Below are positions 57,332 to 64,000 of a DNA stretch of 64,000 bases, one piece after another; the stretch's first letter is position 1; each line of letters begins with the position of its first letter. Origin of the DNA: Streptomyces mirabilis (lineage in GTDB: Bacteria; Actinomycetota; Actinomycetes; Streptomycetales; Streptomycetaceae); NCBI RefSeq assembly GCF_039503195.1, contig NZ_JBCJKP010000001.1:6882001-6946000 (forward strand), read 5' to 3'. Both the position numbers and the translations under genes were made by a program. The notes beneath the pieces are model-generated. The model made no database searches, had not been told where the DNA came from, and was given only the letters and a program-made list of their open reading frames with translations.

Positions 57332-57490
57332 GCGGACACGGTAGGACGCGGTCTGGGGCCGTGCCACTTGGGCGGCGGTGTGTTTGCCGCATGTTCACCG
57401 TCTCCGACCGCCGCGTCATCGTGGCTTGTCGCGCCCACGCGGCGGAGCGGCGAAATGTCACCGCCCCGCGCCCCTCGCGGGGCACGCCGA

Positions 57491-57523
57491 CGGCCCGCGC
57501 TCCCGAGAAGAGAGCGCGGGCCG
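57491..57523 (-). terminator. terminator downstream of filP
   Basis: CGGCCCGCGCTC (57491-57502) and GAGCGCGGGCCG (57512-57523) form a perfect 12-bp stem with a 9-base loop. It lies 25 bases after the filP stop. Confidence 0.7.
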
Positions 57524-57548
57524 GAGTGCTGTCGGAAACTGCCCGAAC

Positions 57549-58484
57549 CTACCGGGACTGCTGGGCCGGAACCCCGCGGGAGATCGGCTCGTCCTCGGCG
57601 GGCGTGGTCGCGGCGGCCACCGCGGCGCCCGTGAGCGTCGCGAGCATCTCGCGGACGTTCGTGAGCTGAGCGTTGATCGAGTCGCGACGGTTCGTCAGCG
57701 CCGCCAGCTCGCGCTCGGATTCCGAGCGGATGCGGTCGGCCTTGGCGTTCGCGTCGGCCACGATGTCCTCGGCCTGGCGCTGGGCCGTCTCCACCGTCTG
57801 GCGGGCGCGGCGCTCGGCGTCCGTGCGCAGCTTCTCGGCCTCCAGGCGGAGCTGCTCCGCGCGGTGCTCGATCTCCGCGAGGCGCTTCTCGGCCTTGGCC
57901 TGACGCGACGCCAGGTCGCGCTCGGACTGCTCGCGGCGCTTGGCGAGGTTCGTCTCGAAGTCGGCGGCGGCCTGTGCGGCCTTGGCACGGGTCTCCTCGA
58001 AGAGGGCGTCCGCCTCCTCGCGCTTGGACTGCGCGTCCTTCTGCGCCTCCTGGCGCAGCTGGGAGGCGTCGCTCTTGGCCTTCTCGACGATCCGGACGCC
58101 CTCGTCCTCGGCCTTGGACTTGCGGTCTGCAGCGAACGATTCTGCGTCGTTGCGGACCTGCTGGGCGGCCGACTCGGCGAGCTCACGGTGCTGCTCGGAC
58201 GCGCGACGGGCCTCCTCGCGCAGATCCTTCGCCTCCTCCTCGGCGAGGCGGAGGATCTTCTCGACACGCGCGCCGAGACCCGCGTACGACGGCTCCGCGT
58301 CGCTGACCTGGGCCTGGGCGTTCTGCGTCTCGAGGTGGAGCTCCTCGATGCGCTTTTCGAGAGCAGTGATACGGGCCAGAGCGCTGTCACGGTCGGAGAC
58401 GAGCTTCGAAATGCGTTCGTCCACCTGAGCGCGGTCGTACCCACGCCGCACAAGCTCGAAGCCGTAGGGGGAAGTGTCGCTCAT
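57549..58484 (-). CDS. filP: intermediate-filament-like coiled-coil protein FilP
   Basis: This 311-aa protein is almost wholly coiled coil. It starts MSDTSPYGFELVRRGYDRAQ, a DivIVA-like N-terminal motif. A rod follows with heptads and hendecads rich in Ala, Glu, Arg and Lys, then a short Ala/Thr/Pro tail. FilP self-assembles into a scaffold near the hyphal tip and interacts with DivIVA and Scy. Length matches S. coelicolor FilP (about 310 aa). ATG 58484 has AGGAAC upstream. scy is upstream on the same strand, with 183 bases between. Confidence 0.94.
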   Translation of the reverse strand: MSDTSPYGFELVRRGYDRAQVDERISKLVSDRDSALARITALEKRIEELHLETQNAQAQVSDAEPSYAGLGARVEKILRLAEEEAKDLREEARRASEQHRELAESAAQQVRNDAESFAADRKSKAEDEGVRIVEKAKSDASQLRQEAQKDAQSKREEADALFEETRAKAAQAAADFETNLAKRREQSERDLASRQAKAEKRLAEIEHRAEQLRLEAEKLRTDAERRARQTVETAQRQAEDIVADANAKADRIRSESERELAALTNRRDSINAQLTNVREMLATLTGAAVAAATTPAEDEPISRGVPAQQSR

Positions 58485-58524
58485 GGGGTTCCTGTCGAAT
58501 GAGACCGGTGAGGTGATAGGGGGA

Positions 58525-58551
58525 ATCCTAGGGGCCAAAGCGGTGTGTCAT
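58525..58551 (-). promoter_or_regulatory. candidate filP promoter
   Basis: On the minus strand ATGACA (58551-58546) matches the -35 TTGACA at 5 of 6 positions. TAGGAT (58530-58525) is a perfect Streptomyces -10. The spacer is 15 bases, shorter than ideal. The filP ATG lies about 40 bases further on. Confidence 0.4.
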
Positions 58552-58667
58552 CGAGCGGATGCGTGTTTGATCTGGAGAATGAGACTCCTTTTGGGTGGCT
58601 AACTGTCAGACGGCTTGCCAGGACCTGTGGCAAAGGTCCGTGCAAAGCACGGAATGGGTGGTTATGG

Positions 58668-61600
58668 CTAGCCTTCTGACGACTTGCCACTCGAACGAGT
58701 TGCGCCGACGGCAGCGCCCGCTTTGACCCCACCGTCCTTGCCTGCGGACGGGGCCTCAAAGGACTCCAACGCCTCCAGGACATCCTGGACACGGGAGATC
58801 TCGGCGTTGATGTCCTCGCGCCGGCGGATCAGCACCTCCAGCTCGCGCTTGCCCTCCTCGACCGCGGCCCGCGCCTCGCGGATGGCCTCGGCCTTGATCT
58901 CCGTCGCCTCCGCGATGAGCGAGCTCTTCTTCTGCTCGGCCTCCTTGAGGAGCCCCTCGGCCTTCTTGACCGCGGCGATACGGACCTTGCTCGCCTCGGA
59001 GTTGGCCTCCGAGACCAGGTCCTTCGCCTTCGCCTCGGCCTCGGCGAGCTGGTCCTCGGCGGCCCGCACCAGCGCGTCGCAGCGCTCGCCGGCCGTCTTC
59101 ATCGCCTCGGCCGACTCACGCCTGGCCCGCTCGTGCAGTTCCTCGATCTCGGTGGTGACGCGGTCGCGCAGCTCCTCCGCCCGCTCTCTTATGGCGGTCG
59201 CGTCCCGGCGCGCGCCGACCAGCAGCTCGTCCGCGTCCGTACGGGCCCGCTCCACCAGGGTGTTGCCCTCGACGGTCGCCTCGGAGACCAGCCGCTCGGC
59301 CTCGTTGCGTGCCGCGCCCACCATCGTGTCGGCCTGCGACTCGGCGTCCGCCGTGGTCTTCTGCGCGCTCTGCTGCGCCTCGGCGAGCAGCTTGTCCGCC
59401 TCGGACGCCGTCTCCGAGATGAGGGTGTCGACCTGCTCGGCCGCCTCGGAGCGCCGCTTGTTGGCCTCCCGGCGTGCCGCGTCCAGCGTCCGGTCGGCCT
59501 CCTCACGGGCCTCGGACGTGAGCCGCTCGGCCTCCGCCGCCGCCTCGGCCTTGACGCGCTCGGACTCGCTGCGGATCCGCTCGGCGTGCTGCTGCGCGGA
59601 ACCGACCGTCTCGGCGGCCTCGGCGCGCAGCCGCTCCGCGTCCCCGGTCGCGTCCGAGACCAGCCGCTCGGCCTTGGCCACGGACTCCGCGCGCACGCGC
59701 TCGGCCTCGGCGTTCGTCTCGTTCGTCAGCCGCTCCGCCTCGGAGCGCGCCTCGGTGATGAGCGTGTCGACCTGCGTGGCCGCGTCCGAACGGATCCGGT
59801 TCGCGTCCTCCCGGGCCTCGGCACGGCTGCGCGAAGCGTCCTGCTCGGCGTTCGCGATGGTGTCGGAGGCCTCGGCGCGCACCCGCTCGGCGTGCTCGGC
59901 GGCTTCCGAACGCAGCCGCTCGGACTCGGCGATCGCCTCCGAAACCGTACGCTCCGCGAGCGACTTGGCGGCGTCCGTCTCCTCGGCCGCCTCACGCCGG
60001 ATACGGCTCGCGTCCTCGGAGGCCCGCTCCCGCTCCGCGTACGCGTCGGCGCGGACCCGGTCCGCCTCCTCCTGCGCCTCGGTCCTGGTCCGGTCCGCCG
60101 CGTGCTCGGCGGCGCTGCGCAGGCCGGTGATCTCCTCCTGGGCCTGCTCGTGCAGCCCCGCCACGGCGTCGCGCACCTGCTGCGCGGTCTGCTCGGCGCT
60201 GGAGACCATCTCGGTCGCGCGCCGGTCGGCCTCCTCGACCAGCCGTACGGCCTCGGCCTGGGCCTCGTCGACACGGTTGCGCGCGGAGGCGAGGAGCTCC
60301 TCGCTCTGCTCCCGGGCCCGCTCGCGCTCCTGGTCCGCCTCCTGGCGCGCGGAACCGAGGAGTTCCTCGGCCTCGCGGCGGCGCCGGGCGGCCTCCTCCT
60401 GGGCGGCGGCCAGCGTCTCCGCGCCCTCGGTGGCCAGCCGCTCGGCCGCGGCCTGGGCCTCCGCCCGTACCCGGTCGGCGGTGTCCTGGGCCTCCGACTT
60501 CAGCCGCTCGGCCTCCGCCGCGGCCTCCGAGCGCAGTCGTACGGCGATGTTCTCGCCCTCGGCGCGCGACGTGGAGGCGTCCGCGGCGGCCTCGTTGCGC
60601 AGCCGCTCCGCCTCCGCCTCGGCCTGTGCCTGGAGCGTACGGATCCGCTCGGCGGCCTCCGAACGCAGCCGGTCGCTCTCCTCGGCGGCCTCGCGGCGGA
60701 TCCGCTCGGCGTCCGCCCGTGCGTCGCTCAGCGCCTGCTCGGCCGAGGCGAGCCGCTGCTCCGCCTCGGTGTGCAGCCGGGTCAGCTCCTCGGCGGCCTC
60801 CGTCCGACGGGCCGCTATGGCGCGCTCGGTCTCCTCGCGCAACGTCTCGGCGGCCCGCTCGGCCTCCGCCTTGATCGTTTCGGAGAGCTCGACGGCCTCC
60901 TCGCGGTTGCGTTCGGCCTCCTTGCGCGTGCGCTCCAGGGTCTCCTCGGCCTGACGGCGCAGCGTCGTGGCGCGCTCGATGGCCTCGGTGCGTACCCGCT
61001 CGCTGTCGCTGGTGGCCGTGTTCCGCAGCTCGTCCGCGTCCGCCTTGGCCTTCGCGAGCAGCTCTTCGGCGGTCTTGGCCGCCTCCTCGATCTGCTGGAC
61101 GGCCTCGCGCCGGGCCTCGGAGCGGATCCGCTCGCCCTCGGCATTGGCGTCGGAGCGCAGCTGCTCGGCCTCGCCGCGCAGCCGGCGCGCCTCCTCCTGC
61201 AGCTCGACCGTCTTGGCGCGGTACTCCTTGGTGTCGTCCTTCGCCGTGCCCTTGAGCTGCTCGGCGATGTCGTGCGCCTCGGCACGCAGCCGGTCCGCCT
61301 CGGACTCCGCCTCGGTGCGGATCCGCTCGGCCTCCTCGGCCGCCGCCTTCCTGGTCGCCTTGGCGTCCTCGGACGCCTTGTTCAGGACGTCCTCGGCGGT
61401 ACGGGCCGCCTTGGAGAGCTGGGAGGCGGTCTCCTCGGCGGTGAGGCTGCGCGCGGTCTCCTCGGCCTCCGCGACGATCTTCTCGGCCTTGGCCTTGGCG
61501 TCCGCGACGGCCTGCTCGGCGTCGGACTTGGTGGTCTCGGCCTCCTTGGTGGCCTCGCTGACCAGCCGGGCGACCTGTTCCTTCGCCGTCCGCGTGCGCT

Positions 61601-62519
61601 GCTCGTTCGCCGACTCGGCGCTCGCCAGGGCCTTGGCCGCGGCCTCCTTCGCCTCGGCGACGACCTTGTCCGCCTCGGTCCGCGCCTCGCGCAGCGCCGC
61701 CTCGGCCTCCGTCATGCGCTGCTCGGCGGCCCGGCTCAGCTCGGTGGCCTGGCGGCGGGCGTTGTCCGACTCGTTCGCCGTGGAGCTGCGCAGCTGCTCG
61801 GCGTGGTCGGTGGCCTCCTGGGCCTGCATCGACGCGGCGTTCAGCAGCCGCTCGGCGTCCGTGCGGGCCCGGCGCAGCAGCGCCTCGGCCTCGGCGCGGG
61901 CCGACTCGGCGTCGTTCGTCAGCCGCTGGCGGGCCTCGGCGGCGATCCGCTCGGCCTCCGTGCGGGCGGCGCTCAGCGCCTGGTCCGCCTCCGCGCGCGA
62001 CTCCTCCAGGAGCCGCCGGGCCTGCTGCTCGCTGCGGGCGCGCAGCTGCTCGGCCCACGCCACGTTCTCGTTGACGTGCGACTCGACGGTCTGACGGCGC
62101 TCGGCCAGCTCCTGATCGAGCTGCTGGCGGCGCGCGACCGCCTCCTGGTGCAGCTCCGCCTGCAAGCGGGCGGCCTGCTCGGCGTGCTCCTGGAGGATGC
62201 GCTGCGTCTGGGCCCGGGCCTGGCTCATCTCGCGCTCGGCGTCGGCGCGCAGCTGATCGGCCTGGATCTGGGCATTACGGAGCAATTGCTCGGCCTGATA
62301 GCCGAGGTCGCCACCGCTGTCGTAGGCAGGCCGGGTCGCCAGACTGCGGCGCGCCTCGTGCAGCTTGGCGCGCAGCACCTCGACCTGATAGCCGAGGTCC
62401 TCGGCGTGCTGGACGGCCTTCTCCCGCTCGGTCTTCAGCCGTTCCATCTCGGCCTCGAACCGAGAGAGGTGGTCGACGTCAGCCGCCGGCTCTCGCTCCT
62501 GGCGTTCGTAGCCCCGCAC
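58668..62519 (-). CDS. scy: polarity scaffold protein Scy (long coiled coil)
   Basis: This 1283-aa protein organises the tip assembly in hyphae with DivIVA and FilP. The N terminus VRGYERQEREPAADVDHLSR has a DivIVA-like short part, and then the rest is a nearly continuous rod. The rod is made of 51-residue repeats (heptads plus hendecads) with units like AERIRSEAAxEAERL and EEADRxRAEA. The C terminus is EDINAEISRVQDVLEALESF followed by a short basic tail. GTG 62519 is chosen; TTG 62549, with GGAGAG upstream, would add 10 residues. Length is close to the S. coelicolor protein (about 1326 aa). Confidence 0.93.
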   Translation of the reverse strand: MRGYERQEREPAADVDHLSRFEAEMERLKTEREKAVQHAEDLGYQVEVLRAKLHEARRSLATRPAYDSGGDLGYQAEQLLRNAQIQADQLRADAEREMSQARAQTQRILQEHAEQAARLQAELHQEAVARRQQLDQELAERRQTVESHVNENVAWAEQLRARSEQQARRLLEESRAEADQALSAARTEAERIAAEARQRLTNDAESARAEAEALLRRARTDAERLLNAASMQAQEATDHAEQLRSSTANESDNARRQATELSRAAEQRMTEAEAALREARTEADKVVAEAKEAAAKALASAESANEQRTRTAKEQVARLVSEATKEAETTKSDAEQAVADAKAKAEKIVAEAEETARSLTAEETASQLSKAARTAEDVLNKASEDAKATRKAAAEEAERIRTEAESEADRLRAEAHDIAEQLKGTAKDDTKEYRAKTVELQEEARRLRGEAEQLRSDANAEGERIRSEARREAVQQIEEAAKTAEELLAKAKADADELRNTATSDSERVRTEAIERATTLRRQAEETLERTRKEAERNREEAVELSETIKAEAERAAETLREETERAIAARRTEAAEELTRLHTEAEQRLASAEQALSDARADAERIRREAAEESDRLRSEAAERIRTLQAQAEAEAERLRNEAAADASTSRAEGENIAVRLRSEAAAEAERLKSEAQDTADRVRAEAQAAAERLATEGAETLAAAQEEAARRRREAEELLGSARQEADQERERAREQSEELLASARNRVDEAQAEAVRLVEEADRRATEMVSSAEQTAQQVRDAVAGLHEQAQEEITGLRSAAEHAADRTRTEAQEEADRVRADAYAERERASEDASRIRREAAEETDAAKSLAERTVSEAIAESERLRSEAAEHAERVRAEASDTIANAEQDASRSRAEAREDANRIRSDAATQVDTLITEARSEAERLTNETNAEAERVRAESVAKAERLVSDATGDAERLRAEAAETVGSAQQHAERIRSESERVKAEAAAEAERLTSEAREEADRTLDAARREANKRRSEAAEQVDTLISETASEADKLLAEAQQSAQKTTADAESQADTMVGAARNEAERLVSEATVEGNTLVERARTDADELLVGARRDATAIRERAEELRDRVTTEIEELHERARRESAEAMKTAGERCDALVRAAEDQLAEAEAKAKDLVSEANSEASKVRIAAVKKAEGLLKEAEQKKSSLIAEATEIKAEAIREARAAVEEGKRELEVLIRRREDINAEISRVQDVLEALESFEAPSAGKDGGVKAGAAVGATRSSGKSSEG

Positions 62520-62677
62520 TGCGCGGTCCCATCCGTCCCCTGGTCGCAAGTCTCTCCAAACGAACCCCGTCCATCCGCCGAACGGGGCCCCCGGGGAATG
62601 GTGTCAGATCAACAGCGGAGCACGGGCTGTCGCCCCGACGCTCGTCCCCCGAAACCTGGACCCCGGCCCTTGACCAC

Positions 62678-62694
62678 GCCGTCCTTTGGACGGC
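62678..62694 (-). terminator. small hairpin between mce and scy
   Basis: GCCGTCC (62678-62684) and GGACGGC (62688-62694) form a 7-bp stem with a TTT loop, 90 bases beyond the mce stop. No T-run follows, so it is a weak candidate. Confidence 0.4.
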
Positions 62695-62784
62695 ATGACC
62701 TCAGGGCCCGTCGCCGGACAGACCCTGGGCCGCCCCCAAACGGCAGCGGCCACCCCCAACCCTACCGGCCCAGATATACGGAGG

Positions 62785-63225
62785 TCAGTGCTCAGGTGAC
62801 TCAACAGCCGCCGAAGTGACCAGTTCTGTCAGGACACCATGGCAATCCTTTGGGTGAAGGAACGTGATTCGTGACCCCATGGAGCCGCGTCGGGGCTCGT
62901 CGTAGAGGACTCGTACGCCTTTCTCCCTGATATCGGCGGCATCGGCGTCTACGTCCGCCGTGCCGAACGCGATGTGATGGACACCTTCGCCGTTCTTCGC
63001 CAGCCACTTCCCGACGGCCGAGTCCTCGCGGGTCGGCTCCAGGAGCTGGAGGTAGGAGGCGCCGCCGTCGGACGTCTCATTGATCTTGAGCATGGCCTCG
63101 CGGACGCCCTGCTCCTCGTTGACCTCGGAGTGGAAGACCTCGAAGCCGTACGTCGCCCGGTAGAACTCGACAGTCGCGTCGAGGTCGAAGCAGGCGATAC
63201 CGATGTGGTCGATTCGCGTCAGCAT
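62785..63225 (-). CDS. mce: methylmalonyl-CoA epimerase
   Basis: This 146-aa VOC-fold enzyme interconverts (S)- and (R)-methylmalonyl-CoA. It shows TRIDHIGIACFDLDATVEFY (first metal His), SYLQLLEPTREDSAV (Glu), GEGVHHIAFGTADVD (second His) and FLHPKDCHGVLTELV (Glu ligand). The two VOC halves bind one divalent metal. ATG 63225 starts at MLTRIDHIGI. It is divergent from an acetyl-CoA acetyltransferase gene, and the pair fits propionyl-CoA and acyl-CoA metabolism, which feeds polyketide precursors. Confidence 0.94.
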   Translation of the reverse strand: MLTRIDHIGIACFDLDATVEFYRATYGFEVFHSEVNEEQGVREAMLKINETSDGGASYLQLLEPTREDSAVGKWLAKNGEGVHHIAFGTADVDADAADIREKGVRVLYDEPRRGSMGSRITFLHPKDCHGVLTELVTSAAVESPEH

Positions 63226-63371
63226 GGAGTCAGTGCAGCGCTCATACGGCGGTTACGCAACGTGCGCGCGATCACACTGACTGCCGGATGACGGGTGGCC
63301 TACCGCTCAGTACATTCAAGTAAACCCTCGTTCACTCCTCGGCTGTGCAGCCGGTAAGGGGATCGCACCTC

Positions 63372-64000
63372 ATGTCTGGAACGAACAGCAGTACCTCGGT
63401 GATCGTCGCGGGCGCCCGAACGCCCATGGGACGGTTGCTTGGCTCGCTGAAGTCCTTCTCCGGGGCCGACCTCGGAGGCTTCGCGATCAAGGCCGCCCTC
63501 GACCGTGCGGGGATCGGTGGCGACCAGGTGCAGTACGTGATCATGGGTCAGGTGCTGCAGGCCGGGGCGGGCCAGATCCCGGCGCGCCAGGCCGCGGTCA
63601 AGGCGGGCATCCCGATGAGCGTCCCGGCGCTCACGATCAACAAGGTGTGTCTGTCCGGTCTCGACGCCATCGCGCTCGCGGACCAGCTGATCCGCGCGGG
63701 TGAATTCGACATCGTGGTCGCGGGCGGCCAGGAGTCCATGACGAACGCGCCCCACCTGCTCCCCAAGTCCCGCGAGGGCTTCAAGTACGGCGCGATCGAG
63801 ATGCTCGACGCGATGGCGTACGACGGCCTCACCGACGCCTTCGAGAACATCGCCATGGGCGAGTCGACGGAGAAGCACAACACACGCCTGGGCATCGCCC
63901 GCCCGGAGCAGGACGAGATCGCGGCCCTCTCCCACCAGCGCGCGGCCACCGCCCAGAAGAACGGCATCTTCGAGGCGGAGATCACGCCCGTGGAGATTCC
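63372..64000 (+). CDS. acetyl-CoA C-acetyltransferase (thiolase), 5' part
   Basis: The first 209 codons of a thiolase run off the window end. It starts [20 protein letters not shown] at ATG 63372. The active-site loop reads [15 protein letters not shown] with the nucleophilic Cys at about residue 95; family members usually have VCGSG, so the Leu is a common variant. [16 protein letters not shown] is a second signature. The catalytic His and Cys of the C-terminal half are outside. It condenses two acetyl-CoA or cleaves acetoacetyl-CoA. Confidence 0.93.
   Translation, partial: MSGTNSSTSVIVAGARTPMGRLLGSLKSFSGADLGGFAIKAALDRAGIGGDQVQYVIMGQVLQAGAGQIPARQAAVKAGIPMSVPALTINKVCLSGLDAIALADQLIRAGEFDIVVAGGQESMTNAPHLLPKSREGFKYGAIEMLDAMAYDGLTDAFENIAMGESTEKHNTRLGIARPEQDEIAALSHQRAATAQKNGIFEAEITPVEI

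Noticed and set aside
58668-62519. Repeated pattern in scy that could be taken for a CRISPR or satellite array
   Set aside because: The periodicity follows codons for heptads and hendecads in one continuous frame; there are no unique spacers between exact repeats.
59133-62819. Long plus-strand open frame (1228 codons) antisense to scy
   Set aside because: It arises from the biased codon use of the coiled coil; the translation is repetitive LGLGLRA-type sequence without homology.

Overview
The window is high-GC actinobacterial DNA, almost certainly Streptomyces. Codons are strongly GC-biased, GTG and TTG starts are common, and many genes overlap by 1-4 bases. Lineage markers include filP, scy, nrtL, nucS, the SCO5389-family gene, chiC-chiR-chiS and a pSAM2-type integrated element. 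From memory, the order from nrtL to the acetyl-CoA acetyltransferase parallels S. coelicolor around SCO5352-SCO5399; that comparison was not run here.

Bases 1-8468 are the right part of an actinomycete integrative and conjugative element (AICE). An FtsK/TraB-like DNA translocase is followed by small spread/transfer genes, a cytosine-5 methyltransferase, repSA, xis and int. The element ends in a tRNA-Arg(CCG) gene on the minus strand. Its left end lies outside the window.

Bases 8681-28674 are chromosomal core. They carry a response regulator, the ArgS-derived nrtL followed by lysA, the threonine pathway (hom, thrC, thrB), rho, a secreted trypsin-like protease and an LCP-family protein. Next come rpmE, prfA, prmC and tsaC, a phosphatase-like protein without its nucleophile, a divergent serine hydroxymethyltransferase and a WecA/TagO-type glycosyl-1-phosphate transferase. 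prfA, prmC, tsaC and rpmE form a translation-quality group, and rpmE has a textbook SigR promoter.

Bases 28959-36783 are the complete F1Fo ATP synthase operon atpIBEFHAGDC. It is preceded by a Rex-like operator and closed by a very strong hairpin terminator. Bases 36913-44590 hold a DUF2550 protein, the chitin module chiS-chiR-chiC with two 12-bp operator repeats, a small MITE-like element, a cob(I)alamin adenosyltransferase, a decayed tnpB and a 3-hydroxybutyryl-CoA dehydrogenase.

Bases 44798-64000 carry a STAS protein, a membrane-anchored P-loop protein with a long Ser/Thr/Pro tail, nucS and an LLM flavoenzyme. Two paralogous ABC ATPase/permease pairs follow. Between them lie an unknown protein and a protein with the plan of an inward-rectifier K+ channel but an altered filter. 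The polar-growth cytoskeleton genes filP and scy, mce and the start of an acetyl-CoA acetyltransferase complete the window.

The most notable points are: an apparent one-base frameshift in rho near 16572; the Kir-like protein whose filter reads SVGTDNLSP; the Cys-to-Ser phosphatase homologue; the SHMT homologue lacking its substrate-carboxylate Arg; the only in-frame TTA codon I found, which lies in the AICE transfer gene; and the 178-bp MITE-like element that supplies the stop codons of both flanking genes.
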